A DNA stretch of 64,000 bases. It comes from Haloprofundus salilacus. GTDB taxonomy: Archaea; Halobacteriota; Halobacteria; Halobacteriales; Haloferacaceae. The notes under the pieces are model-generated. The model had not been told where the DNA came from. It made no database searches and worked only from the letters and a program-made list of their open reading frames with translations. Shown here one piece after another: positions 25,786 through 33,683 of the stretch. Made by a program: the position numbers and the translations under genes. Position 1 is the first letter of the stretch. Each line of letters opens with the position of its first letter. The DNA lies in the NCBI RefSeq assembly GCF_020150815.1, contig NZ_CP083723.1, positions 1,922,001-1,986,000 on the forward strand, written 5' to 3'.

Positions 25786-27149
25786 GCGACGACGGCGGCG
25801 AACCGAACACGGCGATTCGCGTCGAGAACCTCGCGGTCGAACTCGGCGGCGTCTCGATACTTGACGGGGTGGACGCGACGGTCGACCGTGGCACGTTCGT
25901 CGGACTCGTCGGGCCGAACGGCGCGGGGAAGACGACCCTCCTGCGCTCGTTGTCGGGGTTGGTTCGCCCCGCCCGCGGGTCGGTCGCCGTCGACGGCGTC
26001 CCCATCGACGGCCTCTCATCGAAGGCGGTCAGCCGACTCGTCGCGACGGTTCCGCAGGACACGTCGCTCTCGTTCGACTTCGACGTGCGCGAGACGGTCG
26101 CGATGGGTCGGTCGCCGCATCTCGGTCGGTTCGAGCGGTTCGGTCCAGAGGACGAGCGTGCCGTCGAGGAGGCAATGGCGCGAACCGACGTGACGCAGTT
26201 CGCCGAGCGGTCGGTGACGACGGTCAGCGGCGGTGAGCGACAGCGAGTGTTGCTCGCGCGGGCGCTGGCGCAGGACGCGCCCGTCCTCCTCTTGGACGAA
26301 CCGACCGCGAGCCTCGACATCAACCACCAGGTACGGACGCTCGAACTAGTCCGCGACCTCGTCGCGGGCGGGAAGACGGTCGTCGCCGCCATCCACGACC
26401 TCAACCTCGCCGCGCACTACTGCGACGAACTCCTCCTTTTGGGCGACGGACGGGTGCTGGCCGCGGGCGCCCCCGACGCGGTACTCACGGAGTCGAACCT
26501 CGAGACAGCCTTCGGCGCCAACGCCGTCGTCTCCCGGCACCCGGTGACGGGGTCGGTGTACGTGACGGCGCTGCCCGACGACCACCGCGGCGACCGGGAG
26601 GGCCGCGTCCACGTCGTCGGCGGCGGCGGGAGCGCCGCCCGCCTGCTCTATCTGCTCAGCGCCGCGGGCTACGACGTGTCTGTAGGCGCGCTCAACGAGG
26701 GCGACTCCGACACCGAGACGGCCCGCAGTCTGGGACTGGACGCGGTGACTGTGCCGCCGTTCGCGGCCGTCGAAGACGAGGCACGAGCGGCGGTCGAGCG
26801 CCGAATCCACGAGGCCGACGTCACGGTCGTTGCCGACGTAGAAGTCGGCGAGGGCAACCGGGCGAACCTCGAGTCGGTCCGCGCGGCGTCGTCGCTCGTC
26901 CTCGTCGAGGAACGCCCCTTCGCGGAGCGCAACTACGCCGGGACCGACGCCGCCGAGACGTACGCGGCGCTCCGGGAGCGGGCGACGGTGGTCTCGCCGA
27001 GTCGTGTCGTCGGCGCGGTGGCCGCCGCGGTCAGCGAGTCGTCGGCGTCTTCGGGTTCGTCCCGCTCCCCTCAGTCGTCCCGCTCGTCCCACTCGTCGGC
27101 GCCTTCCGAGTCGTCTCCGGCATCGCGCTCCTCGGACCAGCGGTCGTAG
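25782..27149 (+). CDS. btuD: Corrinoid ABC transporter ATPase with extra C-terminal domain
   Basis: A protein of 455 residues from GTG 25782. Residues 1 to about 260 form a FepC/BtuD ATPase: Walker [18 protein letters not shown] signature [15 protein letters not shown], Walker [14 protein letters not shown] and the H-loop [14 protein letters not shown] second domain from about 270 to 415 begins [22 protein letters not shown] and continues [20 protein letters not shown], a Rossmann-like pattern unrelated to the ATPase. The last 35 residues are almost only Ser, Arg and Pro. The 3' end overlaps the next (minus-strand) gene by 79 nt. The extra domain's function is unknown. Confidence 0.9.
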   Translation: MSDDGGEPNTAIRVENLAVELGGVSILDGVDATVDRGTFVGLVGPNGAGKTTLLRSLSGLVRPARGSVAVDGVPIDGLSSKAVSRLVATVPQDTSLSFDFDVRETVAMGRSPHLGRFERFGPEDERAVEEAMARTDVTQFAERSVTTVSGGERQRVLLARALAQDAPVLLLDEPTASLDINHQVRTLELVRDLVAGGKTVVAAIHDLNLAAHYCDELLLLGDGRVLAAGAPDAVLTESNLETAFGANAVVSRHPVTGSVYVTALPDDHRGDREGRVHVVGGGGSAARLLYLLSAAGYDVSVGALNEGDSDTETARSLGLDAVTVPPFAAVEDEARAAVERRIHEADVTVVADVEVGEGNRANLESVRAASSLVLVEERPFAERNYAGTDAAETYAALRERATVVSPSRVVGAVAAAVSESSASSGSSRSPQSSRSSHSSAPSESSPASRSSDQRS

Positions 27150-27400
27150 AGCGCGTCGCCCACGACGGAGCCGACGATACCCGGGAGGAGAAACAGCGAC
27201 CCGAGGAAGACGGCGACGATACTCAACCACCGCGAGAGCGGGTCGGTCGGGGGCCAGAGCAGCGGTAGCCACTGCACGACGAACTCCCAGAAAAGCACGA
27301 CGAGCAGGAGCGACAGCAGCGTCGTACAACCGAGACGGACGGCGAGGCGTCTCGCGGACGGACCGGGCTGCGGTTCGGGGAACTCGAACTCGTCTGCCAC
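27071..27400 (-). CDS. Two-span membrane protein of unknown function
   Basis: A protein of 109 residues: MADEFEFPEPQPGPSARR, a first span (about 22-45, LGCTTLLSLLLVVLFWEFVVQWL), a second span (about 62-80, IVAVFLGSLFLLPGIVGSVVG), then an acidic tail. The N- and C-termini are acidic, as in real haloarchaeal proteins. Its last 79 nt run antisense to the Ser-rich btuD tail, so one of the two 3' ends may have grown secondarily. Confidence 0.72.
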   Translation of the reverse strand: MADEFEFPEPQPGPSARRLAVRLGCTTLLSLLLVVLFWEFVVQWLPLLWPPTDPLSRWLSIVAVFLGSLFLLPGIVGSVVGDALYDRWSEERDAGDDSEGADEWDERDD

Positions 27401-27520
27401 GGTCGGATTTTGTGCGCCACCGATATAACCGACACGTGACGCTCGGGGCGAGAGAGCATAGGTGGCGACGAGACGCGCGAAGCGTCAGCCTTACTCGCCG
27501 TCGGGAAGACCTCTCCGATA

Positions 27521-28546
27521 ATGACGGTGCCCTGCGTACGCGTGCCCGCCTCCGCGGGCGAGGAGACCCGACAGGCGCTCGTCGAGGCGGGCGTCGTCGA
27601 CCACGGTCACGACATCGTCGCCGACGACGGCGTGCTCTACATCCCCGTGACCGACGCAGAGGAGGTCCCGCCCGACTACGAGGTGGTCGACCGCGACGTC
27701 CCCGCCCGGCGACAACAGCAGACTCCCGCCGACCTGCTCGGCTTCGAACCCTCCTACGAGCGACTCGGCGACGTGGTCATCGTCGACGAGGAGGACCCCG
27801 AGCGCGCCCGCGCCGTCGCCGACGCGGTGATGGAGTCCGACGTCCGCGCGAAGACGGTGGTCAACCGCGCCTCGAAGATTCGGGGCGAACTCCGCGTCCG
27901 CGACTGGGAGGTGCTCGTCGGCGACGCTCCCGGCGAACCCACGGGAAGCGGCGGGACTCCGTCTCGCCCGCCGACCGAGACGGTCCACCGCGAGTACGGT
28001 TACGAGTTCCTCCTCGACATCGCCACGGTCTACTTCTCGCCGCGACTGGCGACGGAACGCCACCGCGTCGTCGAACAGGTCGAGGCAGGCGAGCGCGTCT
28101 TCGACATGTTCGCCGGGGTCGGACCGTTCGCGGTTCCGTTCGCCGACGCGGGCGCTGAGGTGGTCGCCGTCGACCTGAATGAGGCGGCCGTCGAGTACCT
28201 GCACGAGAACGCCCGACGAAACGGCGTTTCGGATCGGCTGACGGCGGTTCACGGCGACGTGACCGAAGTGGGGCGGGAGTACGAGAACTGGGCCGACCGA
28301 ATTGTGATGAACCTCCCGCACAGCGCCGACGAGTTCATTGACACCGCCGTCGCCGTCGCGGGCGACGACTGCGTCGTTCACTACTACGACATCCAGCACG
28401 AGGACGACCCGTTCGGTCCCGGTGAGCGGGCGATTCGCACCGCCGCCGAACCCGAGTACGAGGTAACCGTGCTGAACGAACGCGTCGTACGGTCGTATGC
28501 GCCCCACGAGTACAACGTTTGTCTGGACGTTCGGCTGTCGCGGTGA
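27521..28546 (+). CDS. trm5: tRNA (guanine37-N1)-methyltransferase Trm5
   Basis: A protein of 341 residues. An N-terminal D1-like domain (MTVPCVRVPASAGEETRQAL) and a middle DLLGFEPSYERLGDVVIVDE block precede a class I methyltransferase: EYGYEFLLDIATVYFSPRLATER, motif I VFDMFAGVGPFAVPFADAG, VVAVDLNEAAVEYLHENARRN, and the catalytic NLPHSADEFID. This is the archaeal Trm5 order of motifs. It would make m1G37 next to the anticodon. A TATA-like CCTTACTC lies about 30 nt before ATG 27521. A tRNA gene follows. Confidence 0.9.
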   Translation: MTVPCVRVPASAGEETRQALVEAGVVDHGHDIVADDGVLYIPVTDAEEVPPDYEVVDRDVPARRQQQTPADLLGFEPSYERLGDVVIVDEEDPERARAVADAVMESDVRAKTVVNRASKIRGELRVRDWEVLVGDAPGEPTGSGGTPSRPPTETVHREYGYEFLLDIATVYFSPRLATERHRVVEQVEAGERVFDMFAGVGPFAVPFADAGAEVVAVDLNEAAVEYLHENARRNGVSDRLTAVHGDVTEVGREYENWADRIVMNLPHSADEFIDTAVAVAGDDCVVHYYDIQHEDDPFGPGERAIRTAAEPEYEVTVLNERVVRSYAPHEYNVCLDVRLSR

Positions 28547-28630
28547 CCGCGCGCCGGCGTCGCACAGAGCGTCTCGTTTCGGAACCCTTATTGGCCCGAT
28601 GGCGGTACGTTTGGATGCGTAATACACCAC

Positions 28631-28703
28631 GCCGGTGTAGCTCAGCTGGCAGAGCGATTCCTTCGTAAGGAATAGGCCGAGGGTTCAAATCCCTCCACCG
28701 GCT
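28631..28703 (+). tRNA. tRNA-Thr (anticodon CGT)
   Basis: A full cloverleaf folds over 73 nt: acceptor GCCGGTG / CACCGGC with discriminator T, D-stem GCTC/GAGC, anticodon stem ATTCC/GGAAT with loop TTCGTAA (anticodon CGT, reading ACG), a 5-nt variable loop AGGCC, and T-stem GAGGG/CCCTC with TTCAAAT. CCA is not encoded. There is no intron. The accessory stretch that follows begins right at its 3' end. Confidence 0.97.
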
Positions 28704-29501
28704 TCCATTCTGCGACGAACTTCGTGAGGAGCGAAGCCCGCCAGAGCCGCTTCGCACGGTGAACAGTTCGAATCCAGCATCCCGATCTCAGATACGAGGC
28801 GTCGCCAAGAGACTGTCCTTGGCCGGAGGCCGTGTTCTCGTGGTGAGCGATGGTTGCACGGAGGCTTGATGCGCACGGTCGTCGCTCGTTGAGATGACAA
28901 TTGAGATCCGGATGTTCGATTAAGTGTCCTCGTTGACAAATTACATACCTATAGTCTTAGGGCCGCCACTGATGAGGGTCCCGGGATGATGTTCTATCGG
29001 CGAGTGAAGTTGCACCGAGCAGATGCTCGCTTCAGAGGCACCCAAAAGGGAGAGGTGTGTCAGACCCACGGGGCCCGCAGTGGTGTGTCAGAACCAACGT
29101 TTCCCGTGGGGGAGTGCCGCTACTCCAGTACGCAGTAAGTCCTTCCTGACCATATAACACTGTCCAAATTTGCTTTCCAGTGGACTCTTCTCAAGTATAT
29201 CCACTCACACTCCAGAGAGCGCCGGTCGACCTCGCAGCGACGACGTTTCCGGGTACTCGAAGAGGTGTGTCGGGAAGTTGACTTCTTCACTTCGTCGCCA
29301 CAGAACGGACAGTCGTCAGTCTCGCCGATAATATGTAGATTGGTAATGGCGACCGTCAAAAGAAGTCTGTCCGTGTGCCTACTACGGGGCAGACCCCTTT
29401 CTCGGAGTCGCCACTGATGAGACACTGCCGTACTATAAGCGCTTATCGGATACGCTAAAAGGAAACGTGTAATTCGGTGAGAACGGCGTGTCTGACCGGG
29501 T
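28704..29501. other. Accessory stretch after tRNA-Thr without a supported gene
   Basis: About 800 bp of lower-GC sequence. Open frames on the minus strand (28685-28939, 29120-29425) have no acidic bias, and the first runs into the tRNA. The second encodes one CPFCG but lacks a partner Cys pair of the same spacing and looks like chance. The motif GGTGTGTCAGA occurs twice (about 29053 and 29082). No copy of the tRNA 3' end was found, so an attachment site is not shown. The look is of decayed insertions. Confidence 0.45.
28963..29421 (+). repeat. 13-bp direct repeat CGCCACTGATGAG
   Basis: The sequence occurs at 28964-28976 (preceded by C) and at 29409-29421, in the same orientation and 445 bp apart. 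Together the copies bracket the gene-free stretch. The length is too short to prove transposition but unusual for chance in a 0.5-kb span. Confidence 0.45.
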
Positions 29502-29741
29502 TTAATCGTTCAGGGTGATGTCGGCGACCCCATTTTTGGTGACCAACACATCGTATCCACAGTAGGTGAACTCCACTCGGATGTCGGATTCGGTCCTCTC
29601 GTCCAGCAAGATGGTCTCCAGCGCGTCCGGGTCAACGACTTCGTACAGCGGTGGGTCGAGGTTCTTCGGCTCGGTGTTCTCACACTCAGCCACCCGGTGT
29701 ATCACTTCCTTTGTGATTGACACGGGTGATGATAGGCTCAT
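29502..29741 (-). CDS. HalOD1 output-domain protein (single domain)
   Basis: A protein of 79 residues matching the haloarchaeal output domain HalOD1: SITKEVIHRVAECENTEPKNLDPPLYEVVDPDALETILL, then VEFTYCGYDVLVTKNGVADITL. HalOD1 is usually a stand-alone or receiver-linked domain in haloarchaeal signalling; its target is unknown. ATG 29741 is chosen because a TATA-like element, CTTTTTGTAAG on the minus strand, lies about 27 nt upstream. A longer open frame reaches 29948 but its extra residues are not family-like. Confidence 0.82.
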   Translation of the reverse strand: MSLSSPVSITKEVIHRVAECENTEPKNLDPPLYEVVDPDALETILLDERTESDIRVEFTYCGYDVLVTKNGVADITLND

Positions 29742-30049
29742 ACACTGCTCTATGCGGAAAGAACTTACAAAAAGTATGGGACAGTCGTTCCCGCTGAATT
29801 GAATTGTACCGGCGCGGTCACACGCGGTTGAGCGAAAGCATACGCTCACAACGTTGTGGAAGGGCCCATCCACTCTGCCCACTAAGAGAACAGCAGTAGA
29901 TGGCTGGGTTCGCCGAGCAGCGTCGCGAGTACGCTCTGAAAACGCCATGCCGGTTGGTGGCTGTACGGCCTGTCACGACTGCGGCAGGCTTGCTTGGAGT
30001 TAACGTAGACACCGGATAATTTATCTCATCTTGTTTCCTACAGTCTTAT
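29742..30049. other. Divergent region between two HalOD1 genes
   Basis: A 308-bp AT-richer interval. It holds the leftward promoter described with the 29502 gene and, at 30018-30024, AATTTAT about 28 nt before GTG 30050. No gene is supported within it; the open frames present are shadows. Confidence 0.5.
30016..30026 (+). promoter_or_regulatory. TATA element of the 30050 HalOD1 gene
   Basis: ATAATTTATCT lies 26-32 nt before GTG 30050, which supports a leaderless mRNA and the choice of that GTG as the start codon. Confidence 0.5.
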
Positions 30050-30400
30050 GTGCCTACTACGGGTAAAATTCCACAACCAATCACCTCGCCGGGCATCTCG
30101 GTCCCGACGTACGCGATAGACCTGACGGAAGCGATGGCCGATGGGGAAACGTCTACGGCTATCATCATGTCGATCGCGGCCATCGAGGGACGCGACCCGC
30201 TCGACCTCGACCCGATGTTTGGCGATATCGAGACCGATTCGCTGAACATGATGTTCAAGTCCCAGTCGACCAGTCTGTCCGTGGGGTTCATCACGAACGG
30301 ATGGGACGTCCAACTCTACGGGTCGGGCGAGGCCGTTTTCGAGCGTGAGATTTCGCTGCCAGAGGCTTCCGAGTCGCAGTCGGAGAGACCGACCGCGTAG
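30050..30400 (+). CDS. HalOD1-like output-domain protein
   Basis: A protein of 116 residues. The core (about 30-95) follows the HalOD1 order: a helix STAIIMSIAAIEGRDPLDLDPMFGDIETDSLNMMF, then LSVGFITNGWDVQLYGSGEAVF. It is more divergent than the 29502 protein (FITNGWDV replaces the usual F-Y-GY-V). An N-terminal extension of about 28 residues precedes the domain. The paired, divergent arrangement with 29502 suggests related origin. Function is unknown. Confidence 0.7.
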   Translation: MPTTGKIPQPITSPGISVPTYAIDLTEAMADGETSTAIIMSIAAIEGRDPLDLDPMFGDIETDSLNMMFKSQSTSLSVGFITNGWDVQLYGSGEAVFEREISLPEASESQSERPTA

Positions 30401-30461
30401 CAACGCCATTACGTTTCGGTACCCGACTACAGATACGATAAGCTCTCAGCTCGAAAATCGT

Positions 30462-30659
30462 TCAGTTGGTCGGCTCCCGTTGCGGCTTGCGGTCTTTCCG
30501 TCTGGCATCGACTAATCGCTGGAGCCACTCGACCTGTTCCTCGCTGATTCCGTCTTCGACCGTGGTTCGTGGAGGATTGCCGAGTTTGAGTTCTTCGCTC
30601 GGTCGCCGAGGGTGTCTTTTTGTGCGGCTCGGCTCCCGGTGAGGTGTAACCGCTGTCAT
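30462..30659 (-). CDS. Small basic hypothetical protein
   Basis: A protein of 65 residues, rich in Arg, Lys and Pro, with a central helix SEEQVEWLQRLVDARRKDRK. A TATA-like TTTTATTTTT on the minus strand lies about 28-36 nt before ATG 30659, which supports a leaderless gene despite the atypical basic composition. No domain is recognised. Confidence 0.45.
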   Translation of the reverse strand: MTAVTPHREPSRTKRHPRRPSEELKLGNPPRTTVEDGISEEQVEWLQRLVDARRKDRKPQREPTN

Positions 30660-30760
30660 CTATGTATTTCTAACTCAGCTAGTGAAAAATAAAACTTACC
30701 CAGACGAGAACTGGTCGGCGGTTCGCATCGGCGAGTTAGCTAATCGCCGCAACCGACCAC

Positions 30761-30961
30761 GTGAGAGAACACGTACTCGTTGCGGCCGACAGGTCTGAGG
30801 AGTCCGTGCGTCCCATAGAGCACGCCTTCGGCCTCGGAGACGCTGTCGTCACCGCTAGCACGGTCTTCGACCCGTTCGACATCGACCCGCCTGCCTGGAG
30901 GAGGATCTCATCCACTGCGACCCGTGACGATACACTGGCAGAGCCAGTGGTACTTCGGTAG
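30761..30961 (+). pseudogene. Truncated universal stress protein (UspA) remnant
   Basis: The frame from GTG 30761 encodes a UspA-type start (REHVLVAADRSEESVRPIEHAF) and VFDPFDIDPP, which resembles the second strand region of haloarchaeal Usp proteins. It then loses similarity and stops at 66 codons, against about 140 for the family. The ATP-binding GxxGxxxxG(S) loop is missing. A large part of the 5' half (the LFP..DVTALHV region) also seems deleted. It is most likely a decayed copy. Confidence 0.6.
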
Positions 30962-31015
30962 AGACGCTACAGTCGGCCCGCTCGCGAAATTCCGAATCGA
31001 ACCCGCTTCGTCCGG

Positions 31016-31345
31016 TCAAGGCCACTCGTACGGTAGTTCGTCGCGGTTTCGCTCGACGAGGTCGAGCAGCGGCGTCGCCTCGTCGAACAACACTCCCGGC
31101 CGAACGACCTCGTTCTCTCGGTCCCAGTCGACGAACCCAGCGCGGTCGAGTTCCGGCAGGTGGACATGGTACAGCTGCTCTCTGTCGTTTTCGGTGCCGA
31201 CTTCGGCAATCAGGCGCTCGGTGTAGACCTCCTCTCCGTCGGGCGCAACCCGGTTCACGAACGTGAGGACTCGACGGCGGGTTGGGTCGCTCAACGCGGT
31301 CAGGAGTAGGTCGAGGACGGGCAAACGGTTCTGAGGATCATCCAT
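31016..31345 (-). CDS. ArsR-like HTH protein (DUF7344-type)
   Basis: A protein of 109 residues: LLLTALSDPTRRRVLTFVNRVAPDGEEVYTERLIAEV followed by REQLYHVHLPELDRAGFVDWDRENEVVRPG. This is the winged-helix pattern of the many small haloarchaeal ArsR-like regulators. ATG 31345 (MDDPQNRLP) is preferred; ATG 31402 adds 19 residues. It carries no metal-binding Cys. Targets are unknown. Confidence 0.83.
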   Translation of the reverse strand: MDDPQNRLPVLDLLLTALSDPTRRRVLTFVNRVAPDGEEVYTERLIAEVGTENDREQLYHVHLPELDRAGFVDWDRENEVVRPGVLFDEATPLLDLVERNRDELPYEWP

Positions 31346-31587
31346 GGAGTTTTCGTTCGGTGACTCTCTACGAGTGAGTTCGACGCCGGTATGTATCAAC
31401 ATTGCGTGTCTTCAAATAACTAACTTAAATTCTTAACAGTACGAAAATGAAATTCTGATGACTATCTTCGAGGCGCGAAGAGGTCACTCAAACGTCAGCG
31501 CTCCTCCGTCGCGAATCGACCTGTGCCGCGGGCCGAGCGACGCCCCCGATGCAGACGGTTTATGCGGGCGTGTCGCCGATTCCGACC

Positions 31588-32394
31588 ATGCTCACGTTCA
31601 TCGGACTCGGTCTCTACGACGAGCAGTCGATAACCGTCGAGGGACGGGAGGCGCTTCGGCGCGCAGATCGAGCGTTCGCGGAGTTCTACACCAGCAAACT
31701 CATCGGGACGACGGTTGAGGAACTCGCCGACCACCACAGCGTCGACATCGAGGTTCGCGACCGGGCGGGCGTCGAGCAGGACGCCGAGGCGATTCTCGAT
31801 GCCGCTGAAGACGGCGAGGCGGCGTTTCTCACCGCCGGGGACACGATGATCTCGACGACGCACGTCGACTTGCGCCTGCGGGCGCACGAGCGCGGCATCG
31901 AGACGCGAATCGTCCACGGCGTCACCGCGCAGTCGGCGGCGAGCGGACTCACCGGCTTGCAGAACTACCGGTTCGGAAAAGCGACGACGCTGCCGTTTCC
32001 GTACGCCCACGGCGCGGACGGCACCCCTCGGAGCGTCGTCGACACCTTCGAGGACAACCGCGAGCGCGGCCTCCACACGCTCGTCTACCTCGACATCAAG
32101 GTCGGCTACGAGCGCGCCGGGGTCGACGCCGAGGACGAGTATATGACCGGCGACTTCGCCGCTGGGGAGTTCGCCCGCGACTGGGACGGCGACGCGCTGG
32201 GGGTCGTCGTCGCCCGCGCGGGGAGTCCCGACCCCGTCGTCGCCGCCGACCGCCTCTCGGCGCTGGCCGAGCGTGAGTTCGGCGACCCGCTGCACATGCT
32301 CGTCATCCCCGCGTCGCTGCACGATCTGGAGGCTGAGGCGCTGGAGTCGTTCGGCGGAGTGCCGTCGGAAGTCGTCGACGAAAACACGTACTAA
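31588..32394 (+). CDS. dphB: Diphthine synthase
   Basis: A SAM-dependent tetrapyrrole-methylase-fold enzyme of 268 residues. It starts MLTFIGLGLYDEQSITVEGREALRRAD. It contains the FLTAGDTMISTTHVDLRLRA glycine-rich motif, IVHGVTAQSAASGLTGLQNYRFGKATTLPFPY, and LVYLDIKV. It methylates the modified histidine of elongation factor 2 on the way to diphthamide. ATG 31588 fits the family start; an upstream in-frame ATG at 31549 adds residues without similarity. Confidence 0.95.
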   Translation: MLTFIGLGLYDEQSITVEGREALRRADRAFAEFYTSKLIGTTVEELADHHSVDIEVRDRAGVEQDAEAILDAAEDGEAAFLTAGDTMISTTHVDLRLRAHERGIETRIVHGVTAQSAASGLTGLQNYRFGKATTLPFPYAHGADGTPRSVVDTFEDNRERGLHTLVYLDIKVGYERAGVDAEDEYMTGDFAAGEFARDWDGDALGVVVARAGSPDPVVAADRLSALAEREFGDPLHMLVIPASLHDLEAEALESFGGVPSEVVDENTY

Positions 32395-32445
32395 GCACGA
32401 CGAGACGAGATCGACAGCGGTAACGCGTCGATTCAGGTTAGTTTG

Positions 32446-33480
32446 CTACCGGTCACCATCACCTTTGTTGGCGTTGCCATCGCCGCCCTCGCCGCCATTG
32501 TACTCACCGTCGCTATCGACACGCCCGCCGTCGGGTCGCATCTGTCGCCGCGTCTCGGCGTTTTGCGAGACGTCGAGTGCGCCGTGGAGGTCGTACTCTT
32601 CTCGCGTCAGCATGTACAGCACGTCCTCGATGACGGTGAGTAACTCGGGGAGTTCGCGGATGACGAGGTAGGTGATGCCGACGAGCGCGACGACGGCGAG
32701 CAATTGGCTGATGACGCGGTCCGAGAGGAAAAATGACACCATGTACGGGTCCGACGAGCCGAACAGCAGCAGCACCTCGTCGACGAACCACTGCATGTAC
32801 TGCTTGCCGAAGACGATGCCGATGAACGTCGTCCGAAGCAGGTTCAGCGCGTAGATAATGGGGATGGCGATGGCGAGCGCGCGGATTTTTCGACCCAGCG
32901 GCGCGCGGACGGCGGCGATGAGACCCGCGAAGATGGCCATGCTCCCGATGCCAGTGCAAGCGAGGACGACGGAGAACTCCAGATTGTGGCCGTCGGAGTG
33001 GACGAACCGGAACGTATTGTCGTATCCCTCCGGGCCGACGATGGGCGTCGGGTGGTAGCCGAGCAGGTTGATGAGGTAGCCGGTCTGGGCGGCGACGATT
33101 TCGACGAGCACCTCGCGCGGGGAGGGGATCGTTGTCGCGCCGACGGTTATCGCTGGAATCGTCTCGAAGGGGAGGTAGACGACACCCATCACCGCGACGG
33201 CGCGCGAGAGCACGAACAGCGTGTCGCGGCCGCGATGCAGCAACAGCCCCGCGTAGAGGCTGAGCGGGACGGCCGCGAGGCTGAGAACTCCCTCGATGTA
33301 GGATTTGTGCTCAAACGCGAAGTGCGGGAACAGATTGAGCCAGAACAGCGCGAAAGCGACCCACGCGCTCACCATCGTGTAGCGTGCGAGGCGTACGTTG
33401 GCGCGCTCGAACAGCGCGCCGCCGACGAATAACGCGATGGCGACCCACGCGAGGGGGTCGGAGGGAACGACGCCGGGCAT
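32446..33480 (-). CDS. artA: Archaeosortase A
   Basis: A multi-span membrane protein of 344 residues. The catalytic triad of archaeosortases is visible: Cys 175 in VVLACTGIGSMAIFAGL, Arg 216 in ALNLLRTTFIG and Arg 255 in FFLSDRVISQ. ArtA recognises PGF-CTERM tails, cuts near them and links the protein to a membrane lipid. The C-terminal 60 residues are hydrophilic and Gly/Asp-rich. Its gene is next to the S-layer glycoprotein gene, whose product carries a PGF-CTERM tail, as does BtuF in this window. Confidence 0.95.
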   Translation of the reverse strand: MPGVVPSDPLAWVAIALFVGGALFERANVRLARYTMVSAWVAFALFWLNLFPHFAFEHKSYIEGVLSLAAVPLSLYAGLLLHRGRDTLFVLSRAVAVMGVVYLPFETIPAITVGATTIPSPREVLVEIVAAQTGYLINLLGYHPTPIVGPEGYDNTFRFVHSDGHNLEFSVVLACTGIGSMAIFAGLIAAVRAPLGRKIRALAIAIPIIYALNLLRTTFIGIVFGKQYMQWFVDEVLLLFGSSDPYMVSFFLSDRVISQLLAVVALVGITYLVIRELPELLTVIEDVLYMLTREEYDLHGALDVSQNAETRRQMRPDGGRVDSDGEYNGGEGGDGNANKGDGDR

Positions 33481-33622
33481 ACCCGTATCCTTCGCGTGCG
33501 CCGATAAATCCCTTGTCGTCTGTGATAGGGCGGGCGCACGAACGGTTTCGGTGACTGAGTGTCTCGAGTACCGGACGACGCAGCCGTCGCTCGTGGGTAT
33601 AAGTTCGATAAAGGAAGAAGGG

Positions 33623-33680
33623 CCGGGAACGGTCCCGGTGGTTCAGCGTTTAACGCTCGAAAGCAGACTCGTTAGAGTCT
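33623..33680 (-). terminator. Tandem hairpins after the S-layer gene
   Basis: Reading on the minus strand, AGACTC-TAAC-GAGTCT (33680-33665) begins 4 nt past the TAA of the S-layer gene. A smaller AGCGT/ACGCT stem follows, then CCGGGA-CCGT-TCCCGG (33638-33623) with a pyrimidine-rich CCCTTCTTCCTTT run after it. Together they are a plausible 3' end signal for a highly expressed mRNA. Confidence 0.5.
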
Positions 33681-33683
33681 ACT

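Larger units (their letters stand above)
29374..30063 (+). repeat. 15-bp direct repeat TGTGCCTACTACGGG
   Basis: Exact copies lie at 29374-29388 and 30049-30063. The second copy covers the GTG start and first codons (VPTTG) of the 30050 HalOD1 gene. The first copy would read VPTTGQTPFSESPLM and then stops after 27 codons, so it may be the 5' remnant of a second, broken paralogue. Confidence 0.5.

Noticed and set aside
28335-28757. Minus-strand open frame containing a WRDLNPRPIPYEG-like peptide
   Set aside because: It runs antisense through trm5 and tRNA-Thr. The peptide is the usual false translation of a tRNA gene.
29120-29425. 101-residue minus-strand frame with a CPFCG motif
   Set aside because: It has one Cys pair only, basic composition, no promoter at the right distance, and lies within a repeat-bracketed stretch.
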